Part shown: piece after piece, positions 7,954 through 16,832 of the stretch
Layout: every line of letters begins with the position of its first letter
Position numbering within the stretch: position 1 is the first letter of the stretch
Assembly: GCA_027627685.1 (NCBI GenBank)
Contig: CP091241.1
Location: forward strand, 1,861,191 to 1,925,190
Reading direction: 5' to 3'
Length of the DNA: 64,000 nt
Source of the DNA: Hyphomonadaceae bacterium ML37
Lineage (GTDB): Bacteria; Pseudomonadota; Alphaproteobacteria; Caulobacterales; Maricaulaceae
The notes under the pieces: model-generated
Seen by the model: only the letters and a program-made list of their open reading frames with translations
What the model was told of the DNA's origin: nothing
Databases searched by the model: none
Made by a program: the position numbers and the translations under genes

Positions 7954-9452
7954 GCCGGGCGGTTTAACGGCTCGGCGCGGCGTTGTGGAGCCTCTTGCGC
8001 GGCGCGCAGGCTGACCTCGAACACCGCGCCCGCGCCGCCGGTTTGCGCCAGAATGACCTCCCCGCCCATGGCGCGGGCCAGCTCGCGCGCGATGGACAGG
8101 CCGAGCCCGGATCCGCCCTTGGCGCCAGTGCGTCCAAAGGGCTCGAACAATGTTTCGCGCACATGGGCCGGCACGCCGGGCCCGGAATCGCGCACGGCGA
8201 TCACCACCGCGCCATCGCCGTCCCGCGCCAGCGACGCGCTCAGCGCCCCGCCCTCTCCCATGGCCTGGATGGCGTTGCGGAAGAGATTGAGGAAGATGCG
8301 GTGCACATGGTCGGGATCGGCCTGAACCGTCACCGCATCATCCACCTGATTGTCCCAGGCCGCCGCCCCCGACACCGCTATGGCGTCGCTCAGCGCTTCG
8401 TCGAGGGCTTGTTTGAGATTGACCGGGCCGAGCACCGGCGCGCGCTCTTGCGACCGTCCGAATTTCAGCGTGTCCTCACAGAGCCTTACGCCCCGGTCGA
8501 CGGCGCGCACCAGGCGCGCGCCCATATTGGCGACGCGCTCGTCCGCGCTCATGGCCAGGCGGTCGGAGATCAGCTGCGCGCTGGCCAGCACGTTGCGCAG
8601 GTCATGATTGATTCGCGCCACCGCCCCGCCCAGCGCCGCGAGCCGGTCCCTCTGGCGGAAGGCGGCGCGCACCTCGTCCTGCATGGCCGCCAGCGCGGTT
8701 TCGGCCTCGCCAATCTCATCGCGCCGCCCTGACGGGGTAAAGCCCAACGCCGGATTGCCCGGGTCCTGCTGGAAGGCGGTGATCGCCAGCGCCAGGCGGC
8801 GCATGGGGCGCACGAACATGAACATCAGCACCAAATAGAGCAGTGCGCCGGTGACGCCTGCAATGAACAGAGACAATCCGGCGATGCGCGCGGAGAAGGC
8901 CAGCAAGTCATTGCGCAACCCGGCCTCGGGCACGATGACGCTGATCTGCTCCTCCGGCCTTGTGCGCGGCGCGGCGACGATCCTGAGGTAGCGCTCCTCG
9001 GACGCGAACACCGTGCCCCACAGCGCCAGATGGCGCTCGATCAGGGTTTCACGGGTGAGGTCAGCGTCCACCATCTCGCTGTCGCCCACATCGCCGCCCA
9101 GCACCAGCTCGTTGAACCCGCCATACACACGCGCGACAGCAATGGCGTCCGCTCCGGCCAGCAATTCGCGCACCTGGTCTTCGTTCAGCCCGCCCGCATC
9201 GGCGGTCTCAGCGGCCAGCGCGGCCAGATGGGCGGATTCCGCGCGTGAGGTCAGCCATTCGGTGCGGAAATTGGACGCGGAGGGGAAGAAGATCATCACC
9301 TCGGCGACCAGCACAAACAGGAACGAGAAGATCAGCAGCTTGCCCGGCAGGGAGCGGATAGCGCGCACAATGCGCGATCCGCCCGCCTGAACCCAGGCGG
9401 CCGGGCCGGTCCCGCGGCGCTGGCCGTCACTGTCCAATCTCGTCCCCCGCAC
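7950..9452 (-). CDS. membrane sensor histidine kinase
   Basis: 500 aa. A transmembrane helix (~38-57) is followed by a periplasmic sensor region (~60-185), a second helix (~190-214) and a HAMP segment. The H-box is AVARINHDLRN with His283. The ATPase domain shows N-box FRNAIQAM, G1 DSGPGVP and G2 GGSGLGLSIA. No response regulator is adjacent, so the partner is unknown. The GTG start at 9452 is 6 bases after the oxidoreductase stop; a TTG at 9437 preceded by GGGGGAC is an alternative. Coexpression with a VTT protein and a flavin oxidoreductase hints at a membrane or redox signal. Confidence 0.88.
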   Translation of the reverse strand: MRGTRLDSDGQRRGTGPAAWVQAGGSRIVRAIRSLPGKLLIFSFLFVLVAEVMIFFPSASNFRTEWLTSRAESAHLAALAAETADAGGLNEDQVRELLAGADAIAVARVYGGFNELVLGGDVGDSEMVDADLTRETLIERHLALWGTVFASEERYLRIVAAPRTRPEEQISVIVPEAGLRNDLLAFSARIAGLSLFIAGVTGALLYLVLMFMFVRPMRRLALAITAFQQDPGNPALGFTPSGRRDEIGEAETALAAMQDEVRAAFRQRDRLAALGGAVARINHDLRNVLASAQLISDRLAMSADERVANMGARLVRAVDRGVRLCEDTLKFGRSQERAPVLGPVNLKQALDEALSDAIAVSGAAAWDNQVDDAVTVQADPDHVHRIFLNLFRNAIQAMGEGGALSASLARDGDGAVVIAVRDSGPGVPAHVRETLFEPFGRTGAKGGSGLGLSIARELARAMGGEVILAQTGGAGAVFEVSLRAAQEAPQRRAEPLNRPA

Positions 9453-9458
9453 CTCGCG

Positions 9459-10880
9459 TCAATGAAAGGCGGTCAAGATCCGCGCCAGCATTTTGGCCAG
9501 CGGTCCGAACACCGTGGGTTCATAATACTTGCTTGCGGCGCGTTTGAAGACCTCTCCGCGCGTCGGATACGGCGCCACGGCGCTCGTCAGGTCGCGCACC
9601 GTGCCGCCGCGCGCCATCACCGCGCCCGCAATCTGGATGAGATCATCGGCGCGCGCGCCCGCCGCATGGGCGCCCAGAAGCTTCGCGCCCTTGCCGATGA
9701 CCAGCTTGACGCCGCCGCGCGTATCGCCTTCGGCGATCGCCCGGTCGTTCTCGGAAAACGGCCAGCTCGACACTTTCACCGCATCGCCATGTTCCGCGCG
9801 CGCCTCGGCTTCCGTCAGACCGACACCCGCCAGCGGCGGATCGGTATAGACCGCCTGCGGGATGGGCTGGGAGGATTGGCCGGCCGGCAGGCCGAAATAC
9901 AGATTACGGATGATGACCGAGCCGTGCCAGCCGGCCAGATGGGTCAGCCCGCCCTTGCCTGCAATATCGCCCGCCGCCAGCACCCGCTTGTTGGAGGTGC
10001 GCAGCCGATCATCGACGATCAGCCCGCGCTCGTCGGTGTCGACACCCGCCGCCTCCAGATTGAGGCCGTCGAGCACTGGTTCGCGCCCGGCGGCCACCAG
10101 GAGATGGCTGCCGCTGACGGTCTGTCCGTCGGCGAGCGTCAGCGTGATCGCGCCCGGCCCACCGGACGCGCGCACGGCGGCCTGACCAATGCGGAGGCTG
10201 ACCCCGTCTTCCTTCAGCGCTTCCAGCGCCAGCGCAGCGTGTTCCGGCTCGAACCGCGCCAGCGGCGCGCCCGCCTCGATCACAGTGACTTTTGAGCCCA
10301 GCCGGACGAAGGCCTGGCCCAGCTCGGCGCCAATGGGACCGGCGCCCAGAATGATCAGGTGCTCGGGCAGTGTCTCCAGCGACCAGGTGGTTTCATTGGT
10401 GAGGTAGGGCAGGTCTTTCAGCCCCTCGATGCCCGGAATGCGCGCGCGCGTGCCGCTGGCGATGACGATGCGCTTGGCGGTGACCGACACAGTGTCGGAT
10501 TCCAGCGTGCGCGGCCCGGCGAAGCGGGCGCGCTCGCGCACCACGGTCACGCCCAGCCCCTCAAAGCGTTCCTGGCTGTCATTAGGCTCGATGGTGGCGA
10601 TGGCGTCAGCGATGGTCTGGCGCACCCGGGCGAAGTCCACGCGTTTCAATTCGGCCTCGACGCCCCAGCGGGCGGCCTCGCGCACGCCATGCGCCTTATG
10701 GGCGGCGGTGAGAATCGCCTTGGACGGCACGCAGCCATAGTTCAGACAGTCGCCGCCCATCTCGCCGGCCTCAAACAACACCACCTTGCGCCCGAGCGAC
10801 GCCGCGCCCGCGGCGGTCACCAGACCGGCCGCGCCGGCGCCGATAATGGCGATGTCGGCTTTGAGATGTCTGCGGCTCAT
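9459..10880 (-). CDS. FAD-dependent pyridine nucleotide-disulfide oxidoreductase (mercuric reductase-like)
   Basis: 473 aa. N-terminal FAD motif ADIAIIGAGAAGL, the redox disulfide GGDCLNYGCVPSK, the NAD(P)H motif ILGAGPIGAELGQAF, the second FAD motif VLAAGDIAGKGGLTH, and the C-terminal dimerisation domain. This is the lipoamide dehydrogenase/mercuric reductase fold. There is no N-terminal HMA domain and no C-terminal vicinal Cys pair, so mercury reduction is unlikely. The frame stays open upstream to 11378, but that part is antisense-like sequence inside the VTT gene. The ATG at 10880 overlaps the VTT stop (ATGA). Confidence 0.92.
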   Translation of the reverse strand: MSRRHLKADIAIIGAGAAGLVTAAGAASLGRKVVLFEAGEMGGDCLNYGCVPSKAILTAAHKAHGVREAARWGVEAELKRVDFARVRQTIADAIATIEPNDSQERFEGLGVTVVRERARFAGPRTLESDTVSVTAKRIVIASGTRARIPGIEGLKDLPYLTNETTWSLETLPEHLIILGAGPIGAELGQAFVRLGSKVTVIEAGAPLARFEPEHAALALEALKEDGVSLRIGQAAVRASGGPGAITLTLADGQTVSGSHLLVAAGREPVLDGLNLEAAGVDTDERGLIVDDRLRTSNKRVLAAGDIAGKGGLTHLAGWHGSVIIRNLYFGLPAGQSSQPIPQAVYTDPPLAGVGLTEAEARAEHGDAVKVSSWPFSENDRAIAEGDTRGGVKLVIGKGAKLLGAHAAGARADDLIQIAGAVMARGGTVRDLTSAVAPYPTRGEVFKRAASKYYEPTVFGPLAKMLARILTAFH

Positions 10881-11638
10881 GACGCGTCCCCGTTGGCGGC
10901 TGGCGGTTTCTGGCCGGTCAGGCGCTTGTAGATCAAAGGCATGAAGCCCACGAGGGCGAACACCGCCATGGCCGCGATCAGTTCCGGGGTGAGAAGATCC
11001 AGCAGGCTCGGCACGCCGCCCGCCGCCTGACCGATGGTCGAGCCCAGCGTGGCGTAGACATAGGCCAGCGGGATCACCCCGATCAGCGTGCCCAGCATGT
11101 AGGCGCGCAGCGGCACATTCAGCAGCGCGGTCGCCAGATTGACCCCGAAGAACGGCAGCACCGGAATCAGCCGCAGGATCAACACATAGGTGAAGGCGTC
11201 GCGCGAAAACCCCTTCTGCAGCCGCGCCACATAGGACGGGAAGCGCTCGCGCACCCAGTCGGCGAAGGCATAGCGCGCCGCCAGGAAAATGATGGTCGCG
11301 CCAATGGTCGAGCCGACCACCGCCACCGCCGTCCCGGCATAGGGACCGAACAGAAATCCCGCCCCGATGGTGAACCACACCGCGCCGGGCACCGAGATCG
11401 ACACCGCCAGCGCGTAGAACACGGCGTAGATCAAAATGGCAGACAGGAGATTGTCACTCACCCAGACATCCAGATCACGCAACAGCGCCTGCGCCGCCTC
11501 CGGGTTGAGATAGCGCCCTCCGCCGGCCAGCAGGAACGCCGCCAGGCCCGCCACCAGCACGGCCAGCGGGATGAGCCGGCGCCAGAGCGGCGTCTTGCGC
11601 CCAGGCTGGGCGGGTTCGGCGGGATCGATCTCGGCCAT
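10877..11638 (-). CDS. TVP38/TMEM64 (VTT/DedA-like) family membrane protein
   Basis: 253 aa with an N-terminal helix and 5-6 further hydrophobic segments. The VTT-domain signature is visible in the region GAVWFTIGAGFLFGPYAGTAVAVVG and in the later LRLIPVLPFFGVNL. Family members are linked to lipid scrambling or membrane homeostasis; the role here is unproven. The ATG at 11638 has AAGGA upstream; the longer frame from 11875 would overrun the rpmH promoter. First gene of the operon with the oxidoreductase, kinase and rlmJ. Confidence 0.88.
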   Translation of the reverse strand: MAEIDPAEPAQPGRKTPLWRRLIPLAVLVAGLAAFLLAGGGRYLNPEAAQALLRDLDVWVSDNLLSAILIYAVFYALAVSISVPGAVWFTIGAGFLFGPYAGTAVAVVGSTIGATIIFLAARYAFADWVRERFPSYVARLQKGFSRDAFTYVLILRLIPVLPFFGVNLATALLNVPLRAYMLGTLIGVIPLAYVYATLGSTIGQAAGGVPSLLDLLTPELIAAMAVFALVGFMPLIYKRLTGQKPPAANGDAS

Positions 11639-11758
11639 GGCGGTACGATTTCCTTGAGCAACACCTGAAAGCACGCTCGCATATAGAGCCCATCGGTGAC
11701 ACAAGAGAGTCACGCCCCGGCGCGCGGGCATCACCGTCGCGTGATGCACGCCTGCGTC

Positions 11759-11787
11759 TTGACTTGACGTGCGCCCGCCCGTATCAA
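11759..11787 (+). promoter_or_regulatory. sigma70-type promoter of rpmH
   Basis: TTGACT, a 17-base spacer and TATCAA sit 62 bases before the rpmH GTG. This is a near-consensus -35 and a reasonable -10, as expected for a ribosomal protein operon. Confidence 0.65.
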
Positions 11788-11849
11788 CCGCGGCTCGAAT
11801 TCGGACAGCCGCTGGCGAGATGGCGGCGTCCCTGAACGGAGCAAATCCC

Positions 11850-11984
11850 GTGAAACGTACTTTCCAGCCTTCCAAACTGGTGCGCGCGCGCCGTCACGGC
11901 TTCCGCGCCCGTATGGCCACCAAATCGGGCCGTCTGGTCATTGCGCGCCGCCGCACCAAGGGGCGCAAGCGGCTGTCCGCCTGA
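11850..11984 (+). CDS. rpmH: 50S ribosomal protein L34
   Basis: 44 aa, strongly basic, [21 protein letters not shown] through GRKRLSA, the universal L34 sequence. The start is the GTG at 11850, with GGAG 9 bases upstream; this yields the exact family length, whereas a longer frame from 11769 does not. First gene of the rpmH-rnpA-yidC-engB string. Confidence 0.98.
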   Translation: MKRTFQPSKLVRARRHGFRARMATKSGRLVIARRRTKGRKRLSA

Positions 11985-12382
11985 GCGCGCTGAAACCAGT
12001 TGCAGCCTATCCCGATCGCGCCGCGCGGATCACCGTGCGGCGCGATTTTTTGCGCGCGCGCGACGGATTGCGCGCAGCGCGCCCCGGCGTGGTGGTTCAG
12101 GCGCTGAGCCGGCCGGACGATCCGGAGGGGCCGGCGCGCGCCGGATTCACCGCTACGAAAAAGATCGGCGGGGCTGTTGTTCGGAACCGCGCCAAGCGCC
12201 GGCTGCGTGAGGCGGCCCGGCTGCTTCTGCCCCTCCACGGCGCGCCGGGAACCGACTATGTGTTCATCGCGCGCGCCGAAACGCCTGCCCGGGCATGGAC
12301 GGCTTTGCTTGACGATGTGGAAAGCGCGTTGATAAGCCTCGCCCCGCGCGTGCGGGCCGGCCGGAGTTTCGATCCGGCCTGA
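11981..12382 (+). CDS. rnpA: ribonuclease P protein component
   Basis: Protein cofactor of RNase P (5' tRNA maturation). The core is recognisable: RRDFLRAR near the N-terminus and the RNR signature as [22 protein letters not shown]. The first standard start codon is GTG 12035 (115 aa), but it would remove the family's N-terminal leader and RL/RI residue. The frame is open and coding-like upstream ([15 protein letters not shown]) and contains only CTG at 11990 and 11981. The latter overlaps the rpmH stop as CTGA, the same geometry as yidC/engB. I place the start at 11981 (133 aa) with reservation. It is followed directly by yidC; no yidD lies between. Confidence 0.85.
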   Translation: MSALKPVAAYPDRAARITVRRDFLRARDGLRAARPGVVVQALSRPDDPEGPARAGFTATKKIGGAVVRNRAKRRLREAARLLLPLHGAPGTDYVFIARAETPARAWTALLDDVESALISLAPRVRAGRSFDPA

Positions 12383-12418
12383 GGCGTCATATTGGCCTGG
12401 TGAAGGATGTCCGCACCC

Positions 12419-14485
12419 ATGGGTGACCCGAAGAACACGCGCAATCTGATTCTGTTTTTCGTCTGCGTCATGGGCATCCTGCTGCTCTACGACCTGCTCG
12501 TCATGCAGCCGCAGGCCCGGGAGCAGCGCGCCGCGCGCGAGGCCGCCCAGATGGCCGAGCAGGCGCCCCCGCCCGCCGATGCCGCGCCAGACGCCAGCGG
12601 CGTTGATTTCGGTGTGGAACGGCCCGCCGCCGGGCTGACACGGGAAAACGCGCTGGCGCGCTTTGAGCGCATCGAGATCGCCACCCCCGCCCTGTCGGGC
12701 ACGCTGGCGCTGACCGGCGCACGCCTCGATGATCTGCAGCTGCTGCGTTACGACACCGAAGTTGATAACGGCGTGCCGGTCACGCTGCTCCACCCCGAAG
12801 GATCGGCCAACGGCCACTACATGTTCTCCGGCTGGCTGGGCGGATCGGACGCGCCCGCTGGTCTGCCCGATCTCAGCACGCAGTGGCGCCTGGTCGAGGG
12901 CGGCCGCCTGACGCCGGAGACGCCGGTCGTGCTGGAGCATGAAGCCGGGCCGCTGGTGTTCCGCCGCACCATCTCGGTGGACGACAATTACCTGTTCACG
13001 GTCACTGACGCTGTGACCAATAACGGATCGGCCCCGGTGTCGCTGCGCCGCTTCGGCGCGGTGCGCCAGGAAGGCATTCCGCCCGACCTGCTCAATTTCT
13101 TCATCCTTCACGAAGGCGCTGTCGGGATTGTCGGCGACCGGCTGATCGACCGCGACTTCAAGAAAATGACCGAGGACCGCTTGCTGGAACGCACCGGCGC
13201 AGGCGGCTGGATGGGCTTCACGTCCAAATACTGGCTCGCCGCGGTCACGCCCCAGGGCATGCCGGAAATGCGCGGCCAGTTCCGCATGCTCGACCGCCCC
13301 GGCGCGCCGGTCTTCGAAGCCAATTACCTCGCCGCGCCCGTGGCCGTGGGGCCGGGCGAGACGGTGAGCGACACCAGCATGATGTATGCGGGCGCCAAGT
13401 CGTCCTCGCTGTTGTCGCAATATGAGGACGAAGCCGGGATCCCGCGCCTGTCCCAGGCCATCGACTGGGGCATGTTCTGGTTCCTGACCCGGCCCTTCTT
13501 TGCGATCATCCATTACCTCTACGGCGTGATCGGCAATTACGGCCTGGCGCTGATGCTGTTCGTGCTGCTGATCAAAATCCCGCTCTTCCCGCTGAACAAC
13601 CGCGCCTTCGCCTCCATGGCCAAGATGCGCGCCGTAGCGCCGAAGATGACCGAGATCCGCGAGCGCCACAAAGACAACCCCCAGGCCCAGCAGCAGGCCA
13701 TGCTGGCGCTGTACAAGCGCGAGAAGATCAATCCCATCGCCGGCTGCCTGCCGATCCTGCCGCAAATCCCGATCTTCTTTGCGGTGTACAAGACCGTGTT
13801 CATCTCGCTGGATGCGCGCCACGCGGCGTTCTTCGGCTGGATCCGGGACATGTCCGCGCCCGATCCCACGACGATCTGGAATCTGTTCGGCCTTCTGCCT
13901 TACGACCCGTCAGGCATTCCGCTCATCTCCAACCCCTATCTGGCCGTGGGCGTCTGGCCGATCATCATGGGCGTGACCATGTGGGCGCAGATGAGCCTGA
14001 ACCCGCCGCCGCCCGACAAGATCCAGCGCCAGATCTTCGCCTTCCTGCCGGTGGTGTTCACCTTCGTGCTGGCGCCCTTCGCCGCCGCGCTCGTAATCTA
14101 CTGGGCCTGGAACAACACGCTGACCGTCATCCAGCAATACATCATCATGCGCCGCCAGGGCGTCGAGACCGAGTTCGACAAGGGCATCGCCCGCCTGCGC
14201 GCCAAGCTGAAGGGCGAGCCTGCGCCGGACTTCTCCGAGCCTGACAAGGCCGGGGCGACGCTCGATGAAAAGGCCGCAGCCGCCACGCAGACAGCGCTCA
14301 AGAGCACCAAGCCCGCCAATACGCCGGCCGTTGACGGCGAAGCGGTGGACGCTGAGCCTGCAGACGGCGATGACGCGCCCAGGCCCGCCGCGCCGAAACC
14401 CGCCGGAACGCGCACGCGCTCCAACCCGGCGGCCAAGAAGAAGCGCTCGGGCCCGGCCCGGCGCAAACCGGGGGCCAAGCGCTGA
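12419..14485 (+). CDS. yidC: membrane protein insertase YidC
   Basis: 688 aa. N-terminal helix [20 protein letters not shown], a large periplasmic beta domain (~60-360), then the 5-helix insertase core with the conserved [35 protein letters not shown] and [14 protein letters not shown]. It inserts inner-membrane proteins alone or with SecYEG. The C-terminus is long, Ala/Pro rich and then very basic (ending [16 protein letters not shown]), longer than E. coli YidC. The ATG at 12419 is preferred over 12407, where the AAGG lies too close. Confidence 0.96.
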   Translation: MGDPKNTRNLILFFVCVMGILLLYDLLVMQPQAREQRAAREAAQMAEQAPPPADAAPDASGVDFGVERPAAGLTRENALARFERIEIATPALSGTLALTGARLDDLQLLRYDTEVDNGVPVTLLHPEGSANGHYMFSGWLGGSDAPAGLPDLSTQWRLVEGGRLTPETPVVLEHEAGPLVFRRTISVDDNYLFTVTDAVTNNGSAPVSLRRFGAVRQEGIPPDLLNFFILHEGAVGIVGDRLIDRDFKKMTEDRLLERTGAGGWMGFTSKYWLAAVTPQGMPEMRGQFRMLDRPGAPVFEANYLAAPVAVGPGETVSDTSMMYAGAKSSSLLSQYEDEAGIPRLSQAIDWGMFWFLTRPFFAIIHYLYGVIGNYGLALMLFVLLIKIPLFPLNNRAFASMAKMRAVAPKMTEIRERHKDNPQAQQQAMLALYKREKINPIAGCLPILPQIPIFFAVYKTVFISLDARHAAFFGWIRDMSAPDPTTIWNLFGLLPYDPSGIPLISNPYLAVGVWPIIMGVTMWAQMSLNPPPPDKIQRQIFAFLPVVFTFVLAPFAAALVIYWAWNNTLTVIQQYIIMRRQGVETEFDKGIARLRAKLKGEPAPDFSEPDKAGATLDEKAAAATQTALKSTKPANTPAVDGEAVDAEPADGDDAPRPAAPKPAGTRTRSNPAAKKKRSGPARRKPGAKR

Positions 14486-15150
14486 CCCATCCTGACGCGC
14501 CAGATCAGAGCCTCGAGGAGGCCGAGCGTATCGAGGCGGCCCGCAAGCTGTTCGCAGGCAATTGTGACTTCATGCTGGGCGTCACCGCGCTGGAATTCCT
14601 GCCGCCGCCCCATACGCCCGAAGTGGCGTTCGCCGGGCGCTCGAATGTGGGCAAGTCCTCGCTGATCAATGCGCTGACCGGGCGCAAGGCGCTGGCGCGC
14701 GCCTCCAACGAGCCCGGCCGTACGCGCGAGCTGAACTTCTTTGATCTCGCCTCGCGCCTGCGGATTGTCGACCTGCCCGGCTATGGCTTCGCCAAGGCGC
14801 CGAAGGATGTGGTGGAGCGCTGGACCGCCCTGACGCAGGACTATCTGCGCGGCCGGGTCAATCTCAAACGCGTGCTCTTGCTCATCGACGCGCGTCACGG
14901 CATCAAGCCTGTGGATGAGGGCGTGATGAAAGCGTTCGACAAGGCGGCGGTGATTTATCAGCTGGTGCTCACCAAGGCGGACAAGCTCAAGCCCGCCGAG
15001 GCTGAGGCGCGTCTGGCCGAAACCCTGAAACAGATCGAGCGCCGGCCCGCCGCCCACCCGCGCATCGCCCTCACCTCCAGCGCCAAGCAGGACGGCATTC
15101 CCGAGCTGCGCGCGGAGCTGGCCGATCTGGCCCTGGCGGCGCCGGCATGA
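14482..15150 (+). CDS. engB: ribosome biogenesis GTP-binding protein YsxC/EngB
   Basis: Essential GTPase of 50S assembly. G1 [12 protein letters not shown]2 region [10 protein letters not shown]3 DLPGYG, G4 TKAD and G5 SSAK are all present. The first standard start is ATG 14572, but it lies inside the conserved N-terminal strand (E. coli equivalent FVMSAPDIRHLP). The coding sequence continues upstream with a helix ([16 protein letters not shown]) typical of alphaproteobacterial EngB. No ATG, GTG or TTG exists in that extension; CTG 14482 overlaps the yidC stop as CTGA and gives MTHPDAPDQ as N-terminus (222 aa). Downstream junctions in this operon are ATGA overlaps. Confidence 0.9.
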   Translation: MTHPDAPDQSLEEAERIEAARKLFAGNCDFMLGVTALEFLPPPHTPEVAFAGRSNVGKSSLINALTGRKALARASNEPGRTRELNFFDLASRLRIVDLPGYGFAKAPKDVVERWTALTQDYLRGRVNLKRVLLLIDARHGIKPVDEGVMKAFDKAAVIYQLVLTKADKLKPAEAEARLAETLKQIERRPAAHPRIALTSSAKQDGIPELRAELADLALAAPA

Positions 15151-16133
15151 GCGTGCGCGGGCTGCTGGCCGCAGTCTTCGGCGCCGCCGCCCTGACCGGA
15201 CCGGCGCTGGCCGGCGAGGTGTGCAACGAGACCAGCTTCATGCTGGACGTGGCCAAGGCCTGGCCCACACCCACCGGACTGGCGGCTGAAGGCTGGACGC
15301 GCATCGCCCCGGGCGCCTGCGCCCGTTTTGGTCCGGGCGCCGATACCGACCAGTATCTCTATGCCCGCTCCACCAGCGCCTATCCCGGCGGCGTGCGCGA
15401 ATGGCGCGGCGCGCTGGATGTGTGCGTCGACGAAACCGATTTCGCCTTCGAAGGCGTGGCCAATTGCGCATCCCTGGGCCTGCAGACCCGCCAGTTCCGG
15501 CGCCTCAACGAGGCCGAGCGCACGCGCGCCGTCCTCGTGGAGCTCGACGAGTTCGGTGATCGCGCCGAGGAGGCCGGCCTGCAGCGTCTGTTGCAGGCCA
15601 ATGGCTATGATATCCGCCTGATCGACGGCTTCGCCGGCCGGCGCACGCGCCGTCAGGTCGCGGCGTTCGAAGCCGAAGCCGGACGCGAGTTCGGCAATGA
15701 CCGGGCCGGTCTGATCGAGGCGCTGCATTCACGCGCGGTCGAGCGCAACGCCCGCACGGGCCTGCGCGTCTGCAACGACGCTGAAATGCCCATGGCGGCG
15801 GCTTTGGCGCGTGTACGCGAGGGCGAAACCCGGGTGCGCGGCTGGTGGCGCATCGAGCCCGGCGCGTGCATGCGCCTGGCGGCCGACCGGCTGGCGGCCG
15901 GTGAAGCCCATCTGCATGTCCGCCTGCTGACCGATCAGGGCGAGCGTCATCTCACAGGGGCCAACGCCTCCTTCTGCATCGCGCCGGGCCGTTTCATCAA
16001 CGACAATCCCGAAGGCTGCGAGCGCCACGGCTTCGTGCGCGCCAATTTCCGCGCCGCCCCGGCGCCGGACGCAGAGACAGCCGGCGTGACGATGCGTCTG
16101 ACCGCGCCGGACTTTGAGGAAATCGAGCAATGA
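15147..16133 (+). CDS. secreted protein with two DUF1036 domains around a peptidoglycan-binding-like segment
   Basis: 328 aa with a signal peptide (cleavage near ALA, ~22). Residues 25-112 and 207-300 are two diverged copies of a DUF1036-like unit ([17 protein letters not shown] and [19 protein letters not shown], each with further Cys). Between them, residues 143-178 ([24 protein letters not shown]..) resemble a PG_binding_1 repeat. The function is unknown; a periplasmic, disulfide-bonded cell-wall-associated protein is an inference. It is locked into the operon by ATGA overlaps on both sides (engB upstream, nucleotidase downstream), at the position often held by argB in related genomes. Confidence 0.75.
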   Translation: MSVRGLLAAVFGAAALTGPALAGEVCNETSFMLDVAKAWPTPTGLAAEGWTRIAPGACARFGPGADTDQYLYARSTSAYPGGVREWRGALDVCVDETDFAFEGVANCASLGLQTRQFRRLNEAERTRAVLVELDEFGDRAEEAGLQRLLQANGYDIRLIDGFAGRRTRRQVAAFEAEAGREFGNDRAGLIEALHSRAVERNARTGLRVCNDAEMPMAAALARVREGETRVRGWWRIEPGACMRLAADRLAAGEAHLHVRLLTDQGERHLTGANASFCIAPGRFINDNPEGCERHGFVRANFRAAPAPDAETAGVTMRLTAPDFEEIEQ

Positions 16134-16828
16134 GCGGCGCAGCGCGCTTCCACGCCATGGAGTCGTGGGTGTTTGATCTGGACAACACCCTCTATCCTGC
16201 CGACACGGCCGTGATGAGCCAAGTCGAACAGCGCATGACGCTGTACGTAATGCGCCTGCTGGACCTCGACCGCGAGAACGCGCGCCGGGTGCAGAAAACC
16301 TACTGGCGCGAATATGGCACGACGCTCAACGGCCTAATGAGCAATCACGACGTCAATATGGGCGATTTCCTCGATTTCGTGCACGATGTGGATCACTCGG
16401 TGATCACCCCCAACCCAGAGCTGGCCGGCCACATCACGGCGCTTCAGGGCAAGCGCGTGGTGTTCACCAATGGCTCGCGCAAGCACGCCGAGAAGGTGAT
16501 CGACCGGCTGGGCCTCAATGGCCTGTTTGATGATCTCTATGACATCGAGGCGGCGCAGTATTTGCCCAAGCCGCACCGGGCGAGCTTTGAGCGCTTCACC
16601 CGCCATTTCGACATCACGCCGCACAGCGCGGTGATGTTTGAAGATTCACCGGCCAATCTTGAAACGGCTGCGGATATGGGCTTCACCACCGTGCTCATCC
16701 GCGCCAGCGCGCACGACCCCGACGGCCATACCGCCGGACCGGGCGCTCACCCGCCCCATGTCCACTACGCCGCAGACTGTCTGACCGGTTTCCTGGGCGA
16801 AATGCGCGCCGCCAGCTCCAAGGCCTGA
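16130..16828 (+). CDS. HAD family pyrimidine 5'-nucleotidase
   Basis: 232 aa. HAD motif [12 protein letters not shown] (nucleophile Asp), motif [12 protein letters not shown], a Lys motif in LPKPHRASF and motif [11 protein letters not shown]. This matches the SDT1/YjjG-like pyrimidine 5'-nucleotidase group that lies beside dapD in many alphaproteobacteria. It dephosphorylates nucleoside monophosphates. The ATG overlaps the preceding stop (ATGA), and dapD begins 5 bases after its stop. Confidence 0.9.
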   Translation: MSGAARFHAMESWVFDLDNTLYPADTAVMSQVEQRMTLYVMRLLDLDRENARRVQKTYWREYGTTLNGLMSNHDVNMGDFLDFVHDVDHSVITPNPELAGHITALQGKRVVFTNGSRKHAEKVIDRLGLNGLFDDLYDIEAAQYLPKPHRASFERFTRHFDITPHSAVMFEDSPANLETAADMGFTTVLIRASAHDPDGHTAGPGAHPPHVHYAADCLTGFLGEMRAASSKA

Positions 16829-16832
16829 TCCC

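Noticed and set aside
9459-10880. Mercuric reductase (merA) assignment
   Set aside because: No HMA domain and no C-terminal vicinal Cys pair; only the general disulfide oxidoreductase fold is supported.
9459-11378. N-terminal extension of the flavin oxidoreductase to 639 aa
   Set aside because: The extra part lies inside the VTT gene in another frame and is Arg/Gly/His-rich. The ATG at 10880 with the ATGA overlap is the natural start.
12383-12418. yidD between rnpA and yidC
   Set aside because: The gap is 36 bases. yidD is simply not here; it may lie elsewhere.
11894-13822. 642-codon open frame on the minus strand opposite rnpA/yidC
   Set aside because: Antisense to two certain genes, low-complexity composition, no start signal.
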